From: Micromonospora sp. MA102
GTDB lineage: Bacteria; Actinomycetota; Actinomycetes; Mycobacteriales; Micromonosporaceae
Reading direction: 5' to 3'
DNA: 64,000 bases
NCBI RefSeq assembly: GCF_025460765.1
Contig: NZ_JAMWEG010000016.1
Location: forward strand, 62,001 to 126,000
Shown: one piece after another, positions 18,303 through 26,970 of the stretch
Numbering within the stretch: the stretch's first letter is position 1
Layout: every line of letters begins with the position of its first letter
Translations under genes and position numbers: made by a program
The notes under the pieces: model-generated
What the model was told of the DNA's origin: nothing
What the model saw: the letters and a program-made list of their open reading frames with translations, nothing else
Database searches by the model: none

Positions 18303-19439
18303 ATGCCCCACTACGGTTTCCTCAGCACCCACCCACCGACCCGGTGCGGACTGGCCACCTTCAACTCCGCGCTGGCCGCCCACCTGACCGCCGACGGCAC
18401 CCGGGGTGGCGTCGTGCGGGTCACCGACGGGAGTGACGACCAGCGCGCCCTGCCCGGGGTCGTGCACACCTGGTCGGCGCGCACGCCGACCGGCTGGCGG
18501 GACGCCGCCGCCGCCCTGAACACCTTCGACATGGCCATCGTCCAGCACGAGTACGGCATCTACCCCGGCAGGGACGGAGAGGACGTGCTGCCGTTGCTGC
18601 GCCGGCTGGCCGTGCCGAGCATCGTGGTCCTGCACACCGTGCTCCGTCAGCCCTCCGCCCAGCAGAAGTCACTGCTGGAGCAGATCGTCGCCGCCGCCGG
18701 GGCGGTGGTCACGATGACCGACACGGCCCGCGACCGGCTGCTCGTGGGCTACACCGTGGACCCGGCGAAGGTCACGGTCATCCCGCACGGCGCCGCCGTC
18801 CACGTCGGCGGGGCCGTCCCGCGGCGCACCCGCCCCCACCTGCTCACCTGGGGGCTGATCGGCCCCGGCAAGGGCATCGAGTGGTCGCTGCGGGCGCTGG
18901 CCCGGTTGCAGGACCTCGACCCCACACCTACCTACACCGTCGCGGGCCGGACCCATCCGAAGGTGATCGAGCACCAGGGCGAGGCGTACCGGGCGGGTCT
19001 GCACCGGCTCGGTGCGCAGCTGGGCGTCGCGCACGCCGTGGACTACCAGGCGGTCTACCACGATCAGTCGGTGCTCAGCGCGCTGATCCGCTCCGCCGAC
19101 GTGGTCGTGCTGCCGTACGACTCCCGCGAACAGGTCACCTCCGGCGTTCTCATCGAGGCGGTGGCCGCCGGGGTTCCGGTCGTGGCCACGCCGTTCCCGC
19201 ACGCCGTCGAGCTGCTCACCGGCGGCCCCGGTCTGGTCGTACCCCATCAGGATCCGGCGGCCCTGGCCGCGGCGATCCGGCGGATCCTGACCGAACCAGG
19301 TCTGGCCGCCCGGTTGGCCGGCCACGTCCGGCCGCTGGCCGCGCAGCTGAACTGGCCGGCGGTGGCGGCCCGCTACGACGCCCTCGCGGGGCGGCTCCTC
19401 GCCGCCCGCTCGCCCGCGGTCAGCGCGGCCTCGGCGTGA
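18303..19439 (+). CDS. GT4-family glycosyltransferase (second)
   Basis: 378 aa, GT-B fold. It begins HYGFLSTHPPTRCGLATFN, which I associate with mannosyltransferase-like GT4 proteins in such clusters. MAIVQHEYGIYPGRDG lies in the acceptor domain and WGLIGPGKGIEWSLRAL, LPYDSREQVTSGVLIEAVAAGVPVVATPFPHAVEL (partial) in the donor domain. The usual E-x7-E is altered to S-x6-E type here. ATG start. Its stop overlaps the next gene by the GTGA arrangement. It probably acts in sequence with the first GT4 on one product. Confidence 0.88.
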   Translation: MPHYGFLSTHPPTRCGLATFNSALAAHLTADGTRGGVVRVTDGSDDQRALPGVVHTWSARTPTGWRDAAAALNTFDMAIVQHEYGIYPGRDGEDVLPLLRRLAVPSIVVLHTVLRQPSAQQKSLLEQIVAAAGAVVTMTDTARDRLLVGYTVDPAKVTVIPHGAAVHVGGAVPRRTRPHLLTWGLIGPGKGIEWSLRALARLQDLDPTPTYTVAGRTHPKVIEHQGEAYRAGLHRLGAQLGVAHAVDYQAVYHDQSVLSALIRSADVVVLPYDSREQVTSGVLIEAVAAGVPVVATPFPHAVELLTGGPGLVVPHQDPAALAAAIRRILTEPGLAARLAGHVRPLAAQLNWPAVAARYDALAGRLLAARSPAVSAASA

Positions 19440-20500
19440 CCGCGACCGCCGACCGTTCCACCAGGACGGCCAGCAGCCCCACTAGCGGTCAGCGCCGGAA
19501 CGCGCCGGTGCCGAGCTTCGCCCACCTGGCCCGGTTGAGCGACGACACGGGCCTGTTCGAGCACGCCCGGCACGCCATCGTCCGGCGGGAACACGGCTAC
19601 TGCACCGACGATGTCGCTCGCGGTCTGGTCGTCACGAGCCGGGAACCGGAGCCGCCCGAGGCGGTGCTCCGGCTCGCGGAGCGCTACCTCGCCTTCCTGA
19701 CCCACGCGCAGGACGACCGCGGCGCCTTCCACAACAGGCTCGGCCACGACCGGCGCTGGGCCGACCGGCCCGGGCTCGGTGACTGGTGGGGTCGGGCACT
19801 GTGGGGCCTGGGCACCGCCGCCGGCCGCAGTCCCGCGCCCTGGATCCGGGAGGAGGCGCTGGTCGCCTTCGGCGCGGGTGCCGCGCGGCGCTCCCCGGCG
19901 CCGCACGCGATGGCCTTCGCCGGGCTCGGCGCCGCCGAGGTGCTGCGCCGGCACCCGGGGCACGCCGCCGCGGCCGCGCTGCTCGCCGACGCCGCCGACG
20001 CCGTCGGCGTCCCCGATCCGAACCCGCGGTGGACCTGGCCGCAGCAGCGCCTGACCTACGCGAACGGCGCCCTGGCGGAGGTCGTCATAGCCGCCGGTCA
20101 GCTGGGTGACGACGGCCCACTGCTCGGCACCGGTCTGCGGATGCTGGCCTGGCTGCGCCACGTCCAGACCCTCGACGGGCGGCTGTCGGTCATACCGGCC
20201 GCCGGGTGGCGACGTGGCGCGGTGCGGCTGCGCCACGACCAGCAGCCGATCGAGGTCGCCGCCCTCGCCGACGCCTGCGCGACGGCCGCCACGGTGACCG
20301 GTGACCCCGTCTGGGACGTCGGGGTGCGTCAGGCGGTCGGGTGGTTCCTCGGCGACAACGACGTGGGTACCCCGATGTGGGATCCGGCGACCGGTGGCGG
20401 CTACGACGGCCTGACCCCGCACGGACCCAACCTCAACCAGGGCGCCGAGTCGACCCTCGCGCTCATCTCGACGCTGCAGCATGCCCGGCGGTGGTCGTGA
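19436..20500 (+). CDS. Alpha/alpha-toroid (six-hairpin glycosidase-like) protein
   Basis: 354 aa. Repeated helix pairs with Gly/Trp-rich turns (HGYCTDDVARGL, GDWWGRALWGLGTAAG, DPNPRWTWPQQRLTYANGAL partial, NLNQGAESTLALI) suggest the (alpha/alpha)6 barrel of glycoside hydrolases or epimerases. No signal peptide, so it acts in the cytoplasm. Similar proteins sit between GT4 and GH130 genes in other bacteria, often labelled glycosyltransferase for lack of data. GTG start overlapping the previous stop, and its own stop overlaps the GH130 start. Confidence 0.7.
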   Translation: MTATADRSTRTASSPTSGQRRNAPVPSFAHLARLSDDTGLFEHARHAIVRREHGYCTDDVARGLVVTSREPEPPEAVLRLAERYLAFLTHAQDDRGAFHNRLGHDRRWADRPGLGDWWGRALWGLGTAAGRSPAPWIREEALVAFGAGAARRSPAPHAMAFAGLGAAEVLRRHPGHAAAAALLADAADAVGVPDPNPRWTWPQQRLTYANGALAEVVIAAGQLGDDGPLLGTGLRMLAWLRHVQTLDGRLSVIPAAGWRRGAVRLRHDQQPIEVAALADACATAATVTGDPVWDVGVRQAVGWFLGDNDVGTPMWDPATGGGYDGLTPHGPNLNQGAESTLALISTLQHARRWS

Positions 20501-21981
20501 CCCGGACCCTGGCCGTCCGGCAGGACCTCACCCTCGCCCCGGATCCACGCCGGGTCATCGTCAAGCTCTTCGTCCCCGGAGAGGACGCCGCCCTGGTGCG
20601 CACCCGCGCGCACGCGCTCATCGACCGCGTGGCGCACCTCGACGACGAGGAGACCGGCCGGCTGCTACGGGACACCTTCGACCGCTTCGGTGGCCGGCAC
20701 CGGGACCTGGACAGCACGTTCCAGCACCACTACGACCTCGTTCGGCACCGGGCGGACCCCGCCCGGGACCTGTCCCCCACCACCCGTCTCCTGGTCGGCG
20801 CCTACTTCAGCCACGAGTACGCGGTCGAGGCCGCCGCGCTGTGCAATCCGTCGATGGTGGCCAATCCCGACCAGACCGGTCTGGAACCCGGACAGCTGCG
20901 CGTCGCGGTGAGCCTGCGCCAGATCGGCGAGGGGCACCTGTCCTCCATCGGCTTCGCCACCGCGGTCCTCGGCCCCGGGCGCCGGCTCGCCGTCGCCGAC
21001 CGCTCCGGCCCCCCGGTGGTCGGTCGTCGGGTCGGCGTCCGGCACCGTCGGGACCTGCTCGCCGCGGGCCTGGCCGAGATCGACTGCGACAACGAGGTCG
21101 CCGCCACCGTGCTGGACGCCCTGCCCGAACGGTACGACGAGGCCACCTTCGAGCGGGTGCTCGGCAGCCTGCCACCGGACCTGCTCTCCCGCAGCACCGG
21201 GTTGCGCACCCTCGAACACCTGCGCCGCACCAACGCGGCCAGCTACGCCACGGCCTTCCCCGCCGACAGCGGCCTGCATCAACGGGTGCTCTGGCCGGCC
21301 ATCCCGGCCGAGAGCAACGGCATGGAGGACGCCCGGTTCGTCCGGTTCGTCGACGAGTCCGGCCCGGTGTACCGGGCCACCTACACCGCCTACGACGGGC
21401 GGCACATCGCCACCCGCGCGCTGGCCAGCCGCGACCTGCGCCGCTTCCAGATCACGCCGATGCGTGGGCCGGGCGCCCGCAACAAGGGCGTCGCGCTGTT
21501 CCCCCGTACCGTCGGCGGGCGCCACCTCGCCCTCTGCCGCTCCGACGGCGAGACCATCGGCCTGACCCGCCTGGACAGCGAGAACCGGTGGCAGGTCCCG
21601 GTGCCCCTGCGCACCCCGAGACACAGCTGGGAACTGGTCCAGGTCGGCAACTGCGGCTCCCCCATCGAGACCGAGGCCGGGTGGCTGGTGCTCACCCACG
21701 GCGTCGGCCCGATGCGCCGGTACGCCATCGGCGCGCTCCTGCTCGACCTGCACCGACCGGAGCGGGTCATCGCCGAGCTTCCCGGCGCGCTCCTGGCACC
21801 CGACGAGGCCGAACGCGACGGGTACGTGCCGAACGTCGTCTACTCCTGCGGCGGGCTCGTGCACGCCGGCGAGCTGTGGCTGCCGTACGGGGCGAGCGAC
21901 GCCAGGGTCGGCTTCGCCACCGCACCGGTGAGCGCGCTCATCGCGGCGATGGTCGAACCCGCACCGCCGATCGGTGGCTAG
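20497..21981 (+). CDS. GH130-family mannoside phosphorylase/hydrolase-like protein
   Basis: 494 aa, longer than the ~330-aa core because of an N-terminal part with NPSMVANPDQ and SLRQIGEGHLSSIGF (about 115-155), a feature I associate with long GH130 proteins. Core motifs: NGMEDARFVRF (about 274-284), GPGARNKGVALFPR, GNCGSPIETEAGWLVLTHGVG (partial) and GYVPNVVYSCGG. GH130 members phosphorolyse or hydrolyse beta-1,2- or beta-1,4-mannosides and are cytoplasmic, as expected here without a signal peptide. Last gene of the five-gene coupled operon. Whether it makes or breaks the product of the two GT4 enzymes is open. Confidence 0.85.
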   Translation: MTRTLAVRQDLTLAPDPRRVIVKLFVPGEDAALVRTRAHALIDRVAHLDDEETGRLLRDTFDRFGGRHRDLDSTFQHHYDLVRHRADPARDLSPTTRLLVGAYFSHEYAVEAAALCNPSMVANPDQTGLEPGQLRVAVSLRQIGEGHLSSIGFATAVLGPGRRLAVADRSGPPVVGRRVGVRHRRDLLAAGLAEIDCDNEVAATVLDALPERYDEATFERVLGSLPPDLLSRSTGLRTLEHLRRTNAASYATAFPADSGLHQRVLWPAIPAESNGMEDARFVRFVDESGPVYRATYTAYDGRHIATRALASRDLRRFQITPMRGPGARNKGVALFPRTVGGRHLALCRSDGETIGLTRLDSENRWQVPVPLRTPRHSWELVQVGNCGSPIETEAGWLVLTHGVGPMRRYAIGALLLDLHRPERVIAELPGALLAPDEAERDGYVPNVVYSCGGLVHAGELWLPYGASDARVGFATAPVSALIAAMVEPAPPIGG

Positions 21982-22024
21982 GAGGCGCAGACCTCGTCAC
22001 CGGGCCGCGGCCCCGTCCCGCCGC

Positions 22025-22444
22025 TCATCGCAGCCTCAGCGCGACCGCCCTGGCCTCCTCGTCGGTGAGCGGCAGGAACCAGAGGAAGCGGCGGACGATG
22101 GCGACCGGATCCGGCCCGCCGGGCCGGCCGCGAAGGTCCCGGATGGCGCGGCGGGTGATCCGGGAGAACTCCGGGATCAGGGTCGCGCGCCGGGCGGCGT
22201 CCGTCGGGATCGCGCGCAGCGCCGGGCAGGGCCAGTCCCGACCGCAGGCGTCGCACCGCCAGGACGGGCCGGTGGCGGTGTGCGCGACGGGCGGGCCGCC
22301 GCGGGTCCGCCAGCGCGTTTCGGGCACGCCGTTGGTCACCCTGCCGGGGCCACGGTACGGAGAAACGAGCGGCCCGATCGAGCCCGGCATGGTCGGGCGG
22401 GGCGGCGGCGGACCACTTGTCGGTGTCGGCTTGTTCTCGGCCAT
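22025..22444 (-). CDS. Unknown small protein with CxxC...WPCP motif
   Basis: 139 aa from ATG 22444 with GAGGAGGG 7 nt upstream. The first ~60 residues are Pro/Gly-rich. The middle has WRCDACGRDWPCPALR, which could bind zinc, then a helical segment (RRATLIPEFSRITRRAIRDLRG partial). Proteins with this Cys motif occur widely in Streptomyces and Micromonospora near XRE/DUF397 genes; function unknown. It is divergent from the XRE regulator, 112 bp away. Confidence 0.65.
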   Translation of the reverse strand: MAENKPTPTSGPPPPRPTMPGSIGPLVSPYRGPGRVTNGVPETRWRTRGGPPVAHTATGPSWRCDACGRDWPCPALRAIPTDAARRATLIPEFSRITRRAIRDLRGRPGGPDPVAIVRRFLWFLPLTDEEARAVALRLR

Positions 22445-22556
22445 CGGCGTCCCTCCTCGGCGTCGTCTGCACAACAGCCTTCCGAGGGTTGCCGGGCAAT
22501 CACACAGCGTTATGTAATCTCCTTCGGACGGTTGTTTTGTTCCTGAGGGGACGGGC

Positions 22557-23324
22557 ATGAACCACGCGTTTGTCGCGGCACTGGCCGAGGCGGGCCACAC
22601 GGCCGAGAGCCTGGCTGGTCAGCTCAGTGTGCATCCGAAGACCGTCGCCCGGTGGGCAAACCCCGGCCATATTCCTCAGGGGCGGCACCGCGCCACCGTC
22701 GCAAGCCTCCTCGGCCGGCCTGTCGACGCGCTCTGGCCGGACGCGGTCCAGCGCCGCGAGCCCGTGTGGTTCCGGCCCTGGGTCGACATCGAGCGCGAGG
22801 CGGTCGCGCTGCGCGCGTTCCAACTCGCGTGGGTGCCGGGGCTGCTCCAGACCGAGGCCTATGCCCGCGCCACGTTCCTCGGTCAGCCGCTCACGACGGC
22901 CGAGGTCGCCGATCTGGTCGCGGCGCGGCTCGATCGGCAGGCGATCCTCACCCGGGAACGCGGGCCGTTCTTCGTCGCGGTGGTCGACGAGCAGGTTCTG
23001 CGCCGCCCCGCGGCCGGCGACCGCCGGCTCATGGCCGCGCAGCTGGCCCATCTCGTCGCCTGCGCCGAACTGCCCAGCGTCCAGCTCCACGTCGTGCCGC
23101 GGGACACGCCGACGTATCCCGGGCTCGACGGGCCGTTCACCCTCGCGGAGTTGCGGGACGGCACGCGGGTGGCGCACGTCGACAGCCAGGCCCGTGCGCA
23201 GATTATCGACCAGGCAACCGAGATTGCTACGCTGGAGCGCCGGTGGGAACGCATCCGGGGTGAGGCTCTTCCCCGCGGGCGGTCCCTGGACCTCCTGAAA
23301 GAAGCGGCTACAGCATGGACCTGA
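22557..23324 (+). CDS. XRE-type regulator with DUF5753 domain
   Basis: 255 aa. N-terminal helix-turn-helix (about 5-60: LAEAGHTAESLAGQLSVHPKTVARWAN, partial) and a C-terminal DUF5753 ligand/effector domain (about 75-250) with the standard FQLAWVPGLLQTEAYARA and TYPGLDGPFTLAEL blocks. ATG with GAGGGGA 7 nt upstream. The stop overlaps the DUF397 gene start by 10 bp. Such XRE-DUF397 pairs are numerous in actinomycetes and some resemble toxin-antitoxin or sigma-like regulatory pairs affecting development. Confidence 0.88.
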   Translation: MNHAFVAALAEAGHTAESLAGQLSVHPKTVARWANPGHIPQGRHRATVASLLGRPVDALWPDAVQRREPVWFRPWVDIEREAVALRAFQLAWVPGLLQTEAYARATFLGQPLTTAEVADLVAARLDRQAILTRERGPFFVAVVDEQVLRRPAAGDRRLMAAQLAHLVACAELPSVQLHVVPRDTPTYPGLDGPFTLAELRDGTRVAHVDSQARAQIIDQATEIATLERRWERIRGEALPRGRSLDLLKEAATAWT

Positions 23325-23503
23325 TCGGTGCCCGGTGGCGCAAGAGCACCAAGAGCGGCGGCAACGGCGGTGACTGCGTCGAGGTCGCGGACAATCTCGC
23401 GGGTGTCGTCGGCGTCCGGGACTCCAAGGACCCGACCGGGCCGGTGCTCACCTTCGACCCGGCCGCCTGGACGCGCTTCGTGGAGATGACCAGGCGCGGC
23501 TGA
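23315..23503 (+). CDS. DUF397 protein
   Basis: 62 aa, full length for the family: WRKSTKSGGNGGDCVEVA, VGVRDSKDPTGPVLTF and the closing AAWTRFVEMTR. Overlaps and is coupled to the XRE-DUF5753 gene. DUF397 proteins act with their XRE partner by an undetermined mechanism. Confidence 0.92.
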   Translation: MDLIGARWRKSTKSGGNGGDCVEVADNLAGVVGVRDSKDPTGPVLTFDPAAWTRFVEMTRRG

Positions 23504-23516
23504 CCCCGTACACCTT

Positions 23517-23549
23517 CGAAGGCCCTCGGCGACCCGCCGGGGGCCTTCG
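23517..23549 (+). terminator. Hairpin terminator after DUF397
   Basis: A 9-bp perfect stem (23517-23525 with 23541-23549) around a 15-nt loop, 14 bp after the stop codon. Confidence 0.6.
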
Positions 23550-23672
23550 GCGTCTCCCCGACACGAGGCAACTCCCACGCGTCGCTCCCGCGGTGACCGC
23601 GGGGCAGGAACGGAGCGCCACGCGCTGCCGCCGGGGCGCGTCTGGGGGGGGATCGCTGGGTAGCGTAGAGGG

Positions 23673-24764
23673 GTGGTTGATCAGCGCCAGGTGATGAACT
23701 TCCGGGTGCGGGCCCAGCAGCTCGACCGGGCCGAGGGCACGCTCGCAGAGACCGCGGTGCTCGACATCGGGATGCAGGACACCGGCACGGACGGCGGCCG
23801 GTGGGCGCTGGCCATTCGCGGGGTCGACGTGGCCACGCTGTCCGCGGAGGAGCTGGTCCTGCTGTGGACCGTGCGCGGTGCTCCCCACCTCTACCGCCGC
23901 GCCGACGTCGGGAAGGTGGCGGCCGCGGTCGAGCCGTTCTCCGACGCGGACGCGGGCAAGCGCATCTACGACGCCGCCAGGCCGTTGAAGGCCGCGGGCA
24001 TCGGCAACCTGGCCGCCCTGGACGAGGTGGCCGCCCGGATGCGGGCCGTCGTCACCGGGCCGATGGTGAAGGGGGACGTCTCCGGCCGTCTGGCCGAGGT
24101 GATGCCCGAGCCGTACCTGCGGTTCTGCCGACCCTGCGACGCCACCCACCTCTACGAGATGCCGTTCCGGCTGGCCGCCGTGCGGGCCGGGCTGGAGCTG
24201 CGACTCGACACCTCGCCGCCGGTCCTGCACCGCATCCGGGGGTTCAAGAAAGCCGTCGCCCCGGGCGACAGGTTCGACCTCATCCGCGCGTACCTCCGTC
24301 TGCTCGGCCCGGCCACCCCCAAGCAGGTGGCGGACTACCTCGACGCCCCGGTCAAGGAGGTGAAGGCACGCTGGCCCGAAGACGTGATCGAGGTGCTGGT
24401 CGACGGCGAGGCCCGCTCGCTCCTGGCCGCCGACGAACAGGCGCTGGAATCGGCCGACGCGACGGCAACCCGCCTGCTCGGCCCGTTCGACCTCTTCCTC
24501 CAGGCCAAGGACCGGGCGACCCTGGTGCCGGACCCGGCCCGCGCCAAGGAGCTGTGGCCGGTGCTGGGCCGGCCCGGCGCCGTCCTGGTCGACGGTCAAC
24601 TGGTCGGCACCTGGCGTCCCCGCAAGTCCGGCAGGACGATGAAGCTCGCGATCCAGCCGTGGCAGAAGCTGCCCGCCGCCACCCGCGACACCATCGTCGA
24701 GCAGGCTGAACGCCTCGCCGCCCACCGCGGGGTCTCGCTGGCCGGCGTCGAGTTCGCCGACTGA
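23673..24764 (+). CDS. Winged-helix DNA-binding protein of the HTH_42/YcaQ-AlkZ superfamily
   Basis: 363 aa. Blocks such as ELVLLWTVRGAPHLYRRADV, RFCRPCDATHLYEMPFRLAAV and LGPFDLFLQAKDRATLVPD, ending WRPRKSGRTMKLAIQPW, match the HTH_42 (PF06224) family. That family includes the AlkZ and YcaQ DNA-crosslink glycosylases as well as many uncharacterised members. I could not confirm the catalytic QxQ/QxD motif, so a glycosylase role is not claimed. GTG 23673 has TAGCGT exactly 6 nt upstream, a leaderless start. Convergent with the kinase at 24776. Confidence 0.8.
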   Translation: MVDQRQVMNFRVRAQQLDRAEGTLAETAVLDIGMQDTGTDGGRWALAIRGVDVATLSAEELVLLWTVRGAPHLYRRADVGKVAAAVEPFSDADAGKRIYDAARPLKAAGIGNLAALDEVAARMRAVVTGPMVKGDVSGRLAEVMPEPYLRFCRPCDATHLYEMPFRLAAVRAGLELRLDTSPPVLHRIRGFKKAVAPGDRFDLIRAYLRLLGPATPKQVADYLDAPVKEVKARWPEDVIEVLVDGEARSLLAADEQALESADATATRLLGPFDLFLQAKDRATLVPDPARAKELWPVLGRPGAVLVDGQLVGTWRPRKSGRTMKLAIQPWQKLPAATRDTIVEQAERLAAHRGVSLAGVEFAD

Positions 24765-24775
24765 CGGAGGACCGG

Positions 24776-25660
24776 TCAGGTTCGCGTCCGGAACGGGGCG
24801 AGGGTGGCGCGGATCTGGTCGCCCGCGCCCCAGTCGTCGTCGAACTGGGCCAGCACGGCGAGGTGTTGCCGCAGCTGGACGATCGGCATGCGGGCCGGCC
24901 AGTCGCGGTCGAGGGAGGTCAGCTCCGCGTAGACCTCGAAGAACCGTTGCGCCTCGGGCGGTGGCGAGGTGGACCACACGTGGGCGAGGTCGACCTCGGC
25001 CCACATGTAGGACACGGCCGGGTCGATCAGCGCGGGCTGCCCGTCCGGGGTGGCCAGGACGTTCTGTGCCCAGAGGTCGCCGTGCGTCAGGCAGGCCGGC
25101 CGGTCGGGCAGCAGGTCGGGCAGCCGGTCGCACAGCCGCTCCAGGGCCGCCCGGTCTCCGGCGTCGAGTGCCGCCTCGACGCGGGGCTGGCCGAGCCACC
25201 GGAGCAGCCGGTGCTGGGCGAAGAAGGCGAAGCCGTCGTCGTCCCAGGTGTTGATCTGCCGGCGACGGCCCAGCCAGTTGTCACGGTGCCATCCGAAACG
25301 AGGATGGGTCGTGCTCGTGTGCAGGTGGGCGAGCGTGTGCGCGAACCGCTCCCAGAATGCCGCGCTGCGCGGCCGGGGTCGCAGCACCGACAACACGATC
25401 AGTTCCCGGTCCGCCAGGATCACCTCGGGTGTCGTCGCGCCGCCGAGCTCACGCAGGGCGGCCAGCCCCTCGGCCTCGGCGAGGAAGACGCCGTCGGCCG
25501 GCGCGTCCGCGAAGGCCTTGACGAACACCGGCGGCGCGTCCTGGCGGGTGGCGATGCCCGCGAGTGCCGCCAGCCCACCCGTCGCCGGCTCCACCGCGAC
25601 GACGTCGCGCATCCCGGCCCGGAGCAGGCACTCCCGCAGGAACGTCGTCGACCCTGTCAC
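24776..25660 (-). CDS. Fructosamine kinase-family protein
   Basis: 294 aa. A protein-kinase-like fold of the fructosamine/ketosamine-3-kinase type: VFVKAF (ATP lysine), LAHLHTST...FGWHRDNWLG, then ACLTHGDLWAQNVLA (catalytic HGD) and ALIDPAVSYMWAEVDLAHVW. The family phosphorylates glycated amines for removal. GTG 25660 follows GAGGAG at good spacing. It is divergent from the methyltransferase with a short shared promoter gap. Confidence 0.85.
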   Translation of the reverse strand: MTGSTTFLRECLLRAGMRDVVAVEPATGGLAALAGIATRQDAPPVFVKAFADAPADGVFLAEAEGLAALRELGGATTPEVILADRELIVLSVLRPRPRSAAFWERFAHTLAHLHTSTTHPRFGWHRDNWLGRRRQINTWDDDGFAFFAQHRLLRWLGQPRVEAALDAGDRAALERLCDRLPDLLPDRPACLTHGDLWAQNVLATPDGQPALIDPAVSYMWAEVDLAHVWSTSPPPEAQRFFEVYAELTSLDRDWPARMPIVQLRQHLAVLAQFDDDWGAGDQIRATLAPFRTRT

Positions 25661-25801
25661 TACGGCTCCTCGTGTCCGGGCTGCCTGTTCGCAAGATCCT
25701 AGGTGAACGGTTGACGACCTTCCGAGGACCGGCCCGCGGCCCGGGATCGCGTGCACGACAACCCGGGTGCGGGCGCCGGCGGACTCGTGTTGACTCTGGC
25801 G

Positions 25802-26545
25802 GTGGATCGTCAACGGCTCAGCAGCATCGCGCACTCGCACCACCCGATCGCGGCGCCGATCTCCGGTGTCACCGTCAACCGGCTCCTGCGCCGGGCGGGC
25901 CGCCAACCGGCGGCCCGTGTCCTCGACCTCGGCTGCGGAGCGGGATCCTGGGCGCTGCAGGCCCTCGCGCACTACCCCGACGGGCACGCGGACGGCGTGG
26001 ACGTCAGCCCGTACGCGCTGGAGCGCGCCGCCGGCGCCGCCGCCGAACGCGGCCTCGCCGACCGGCTCACGCTGCACGAGCGCGACGCCCGGACGTACGT
26101 GCCGGACGGCGACTACGACCTGGTGCTGTGCGTCGGGTCGACACACGCGTTCGGCGGGTTCGGCGAGACGCTCAAGCTGGCCGGCCGGCATGTGAACGCC
26201 GACGGCGTGCTGCTGGTCGGTGAGGGCTTCTGGCAGGTCCCGCCGACTCCGGAGGCCCTCGCGGCGCTCGACGCGAAACCGGAGGAGTTCACCGACCTCG
26301 CCGGCCTGGTCGACGCCGCCGAGCAGGCCGGCTGGACGCCGGTGTACGCCCATGTCAGCGACGCCGCCGAGTGGGACGACTACGAATGGTCGTGGATCGG
26401 CTCGCTCACCGAGTGGGCGCTGGACAATCCCGGCCACCCGGACGCCGCCGAGGCGCTCACCGCCGCCCGGGAGCACCGCGATCAGTGGTTGCGCGGGTAC
26501 CGCGAGGTGCTGGGCTTCGTGACGCTGGTGCTACGCCGGTGCTGA
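25802..26545 (+). CDS. Class I SAM-dependent methyltransferase
   Basis: About 247 aa from GTG 25802; GTGs at 25751 and 25787 are also possible because no start has a clear ribosome site. Motif I is VLDLGCGAGSWALQALAHYP, followed by GVDVSPYALERA, ERDARTYVPDGDYDLVLCVGSTHAFGG (partial) and LLVGEGFWQVPPTPEALAAL. Substrate unknown. The 3' end overlaps the convergent SRPBCC gene by 15 bp. Confidence 0.82.
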   Translation: MDRQRLSSIAHSHHPIAAPISGVTVNRLLRRAGRQPAARVLDLGCGAGSWALQALAHYPDGHADGVDVSPYALERAAGAAAERGLADRLTLHERDARTYVPDGDYDLVLCVGSTHAFGGFGETLKLAGRHVNADGVLLVGEGFWQVPPTPEALAALDAKPEEFTDLAGLVDAAEQAGWTPVYAHVSDAAEWDDYEWSWIGSLTEWALDNPGHPDAAEALTAAREHRDQWLRGYREVLGFVTLVLRRC

Positions 26546-26935
26546 TTCCAGCACCTTCTTGAGCAGGGCCAGGTCACCGCTGACGAGCCCGGCGTCCCGC
26601 GCGAACTCGGCGTCGGTCATGCCGGGCGAGCGGCGCAGCGTGAAGACCACCTCACAGCCGTCGCCGTCCGCGATGGCCCGCAGCGGCACGTACACCGTCT
26701 CCCCGGAGGGCGTCACGACCTCGTGGTCGAGCACGCCGTACTCGTTGCGCGGCGCGAAGGTGAGCCGGGCGCGGCCCTCCGGTGTGTCGACGAACCAGAC
26801 GCCGTCCTCGCGCACCACCGGGCCGCCCAGGCCCGGCGCCCAACGGGGCAGGTTGGCGGGGTCGGCGGTGAACGCGTAGACCTCGGCGACCGGCCGGTCG
26901 ATGTGCACGCTCAGGTGCCGGGATTCGGTGGCCAT
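26531..26935 (-). CDS. SRPBCC (START-like) family protein
   Basis: 134 aa. HIDRPVAEVYAFTADPANLPRWAPGL at the start and a C-terminal amphipathic helix (DLALLKKVLESAPA) fit the helix-grip SRPBCC/polyketide cyclase-like fold that binds hydrophobic ligands. ATG start. No ligand can be inferred. Confidence 0.82.
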   Translation of the reverse strand: MATESRHLSVHIDRPVAEVYAFTADPANLPRWAPGLGGPVVREDGVWFVDTPEGRARLTFAPRNEYGVLDHEVVTPSGETVYVPLRAIADGDGCEVVFTLRRSPGMTDAEFARDAGLVSGDLALLKKVLESAPA

Positions 26936-26970
26936 CGCCCCATCATGGCAGCACGCGCCGCCGCAGTCAG

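Noticed and set aside
22557..23503. The XRE-DUF397 pair as a proven toxin-antitoxin system
   Set aside because: The pair is very common in actinomycetes and no toxin fold is visible; the regulatory label is safer.
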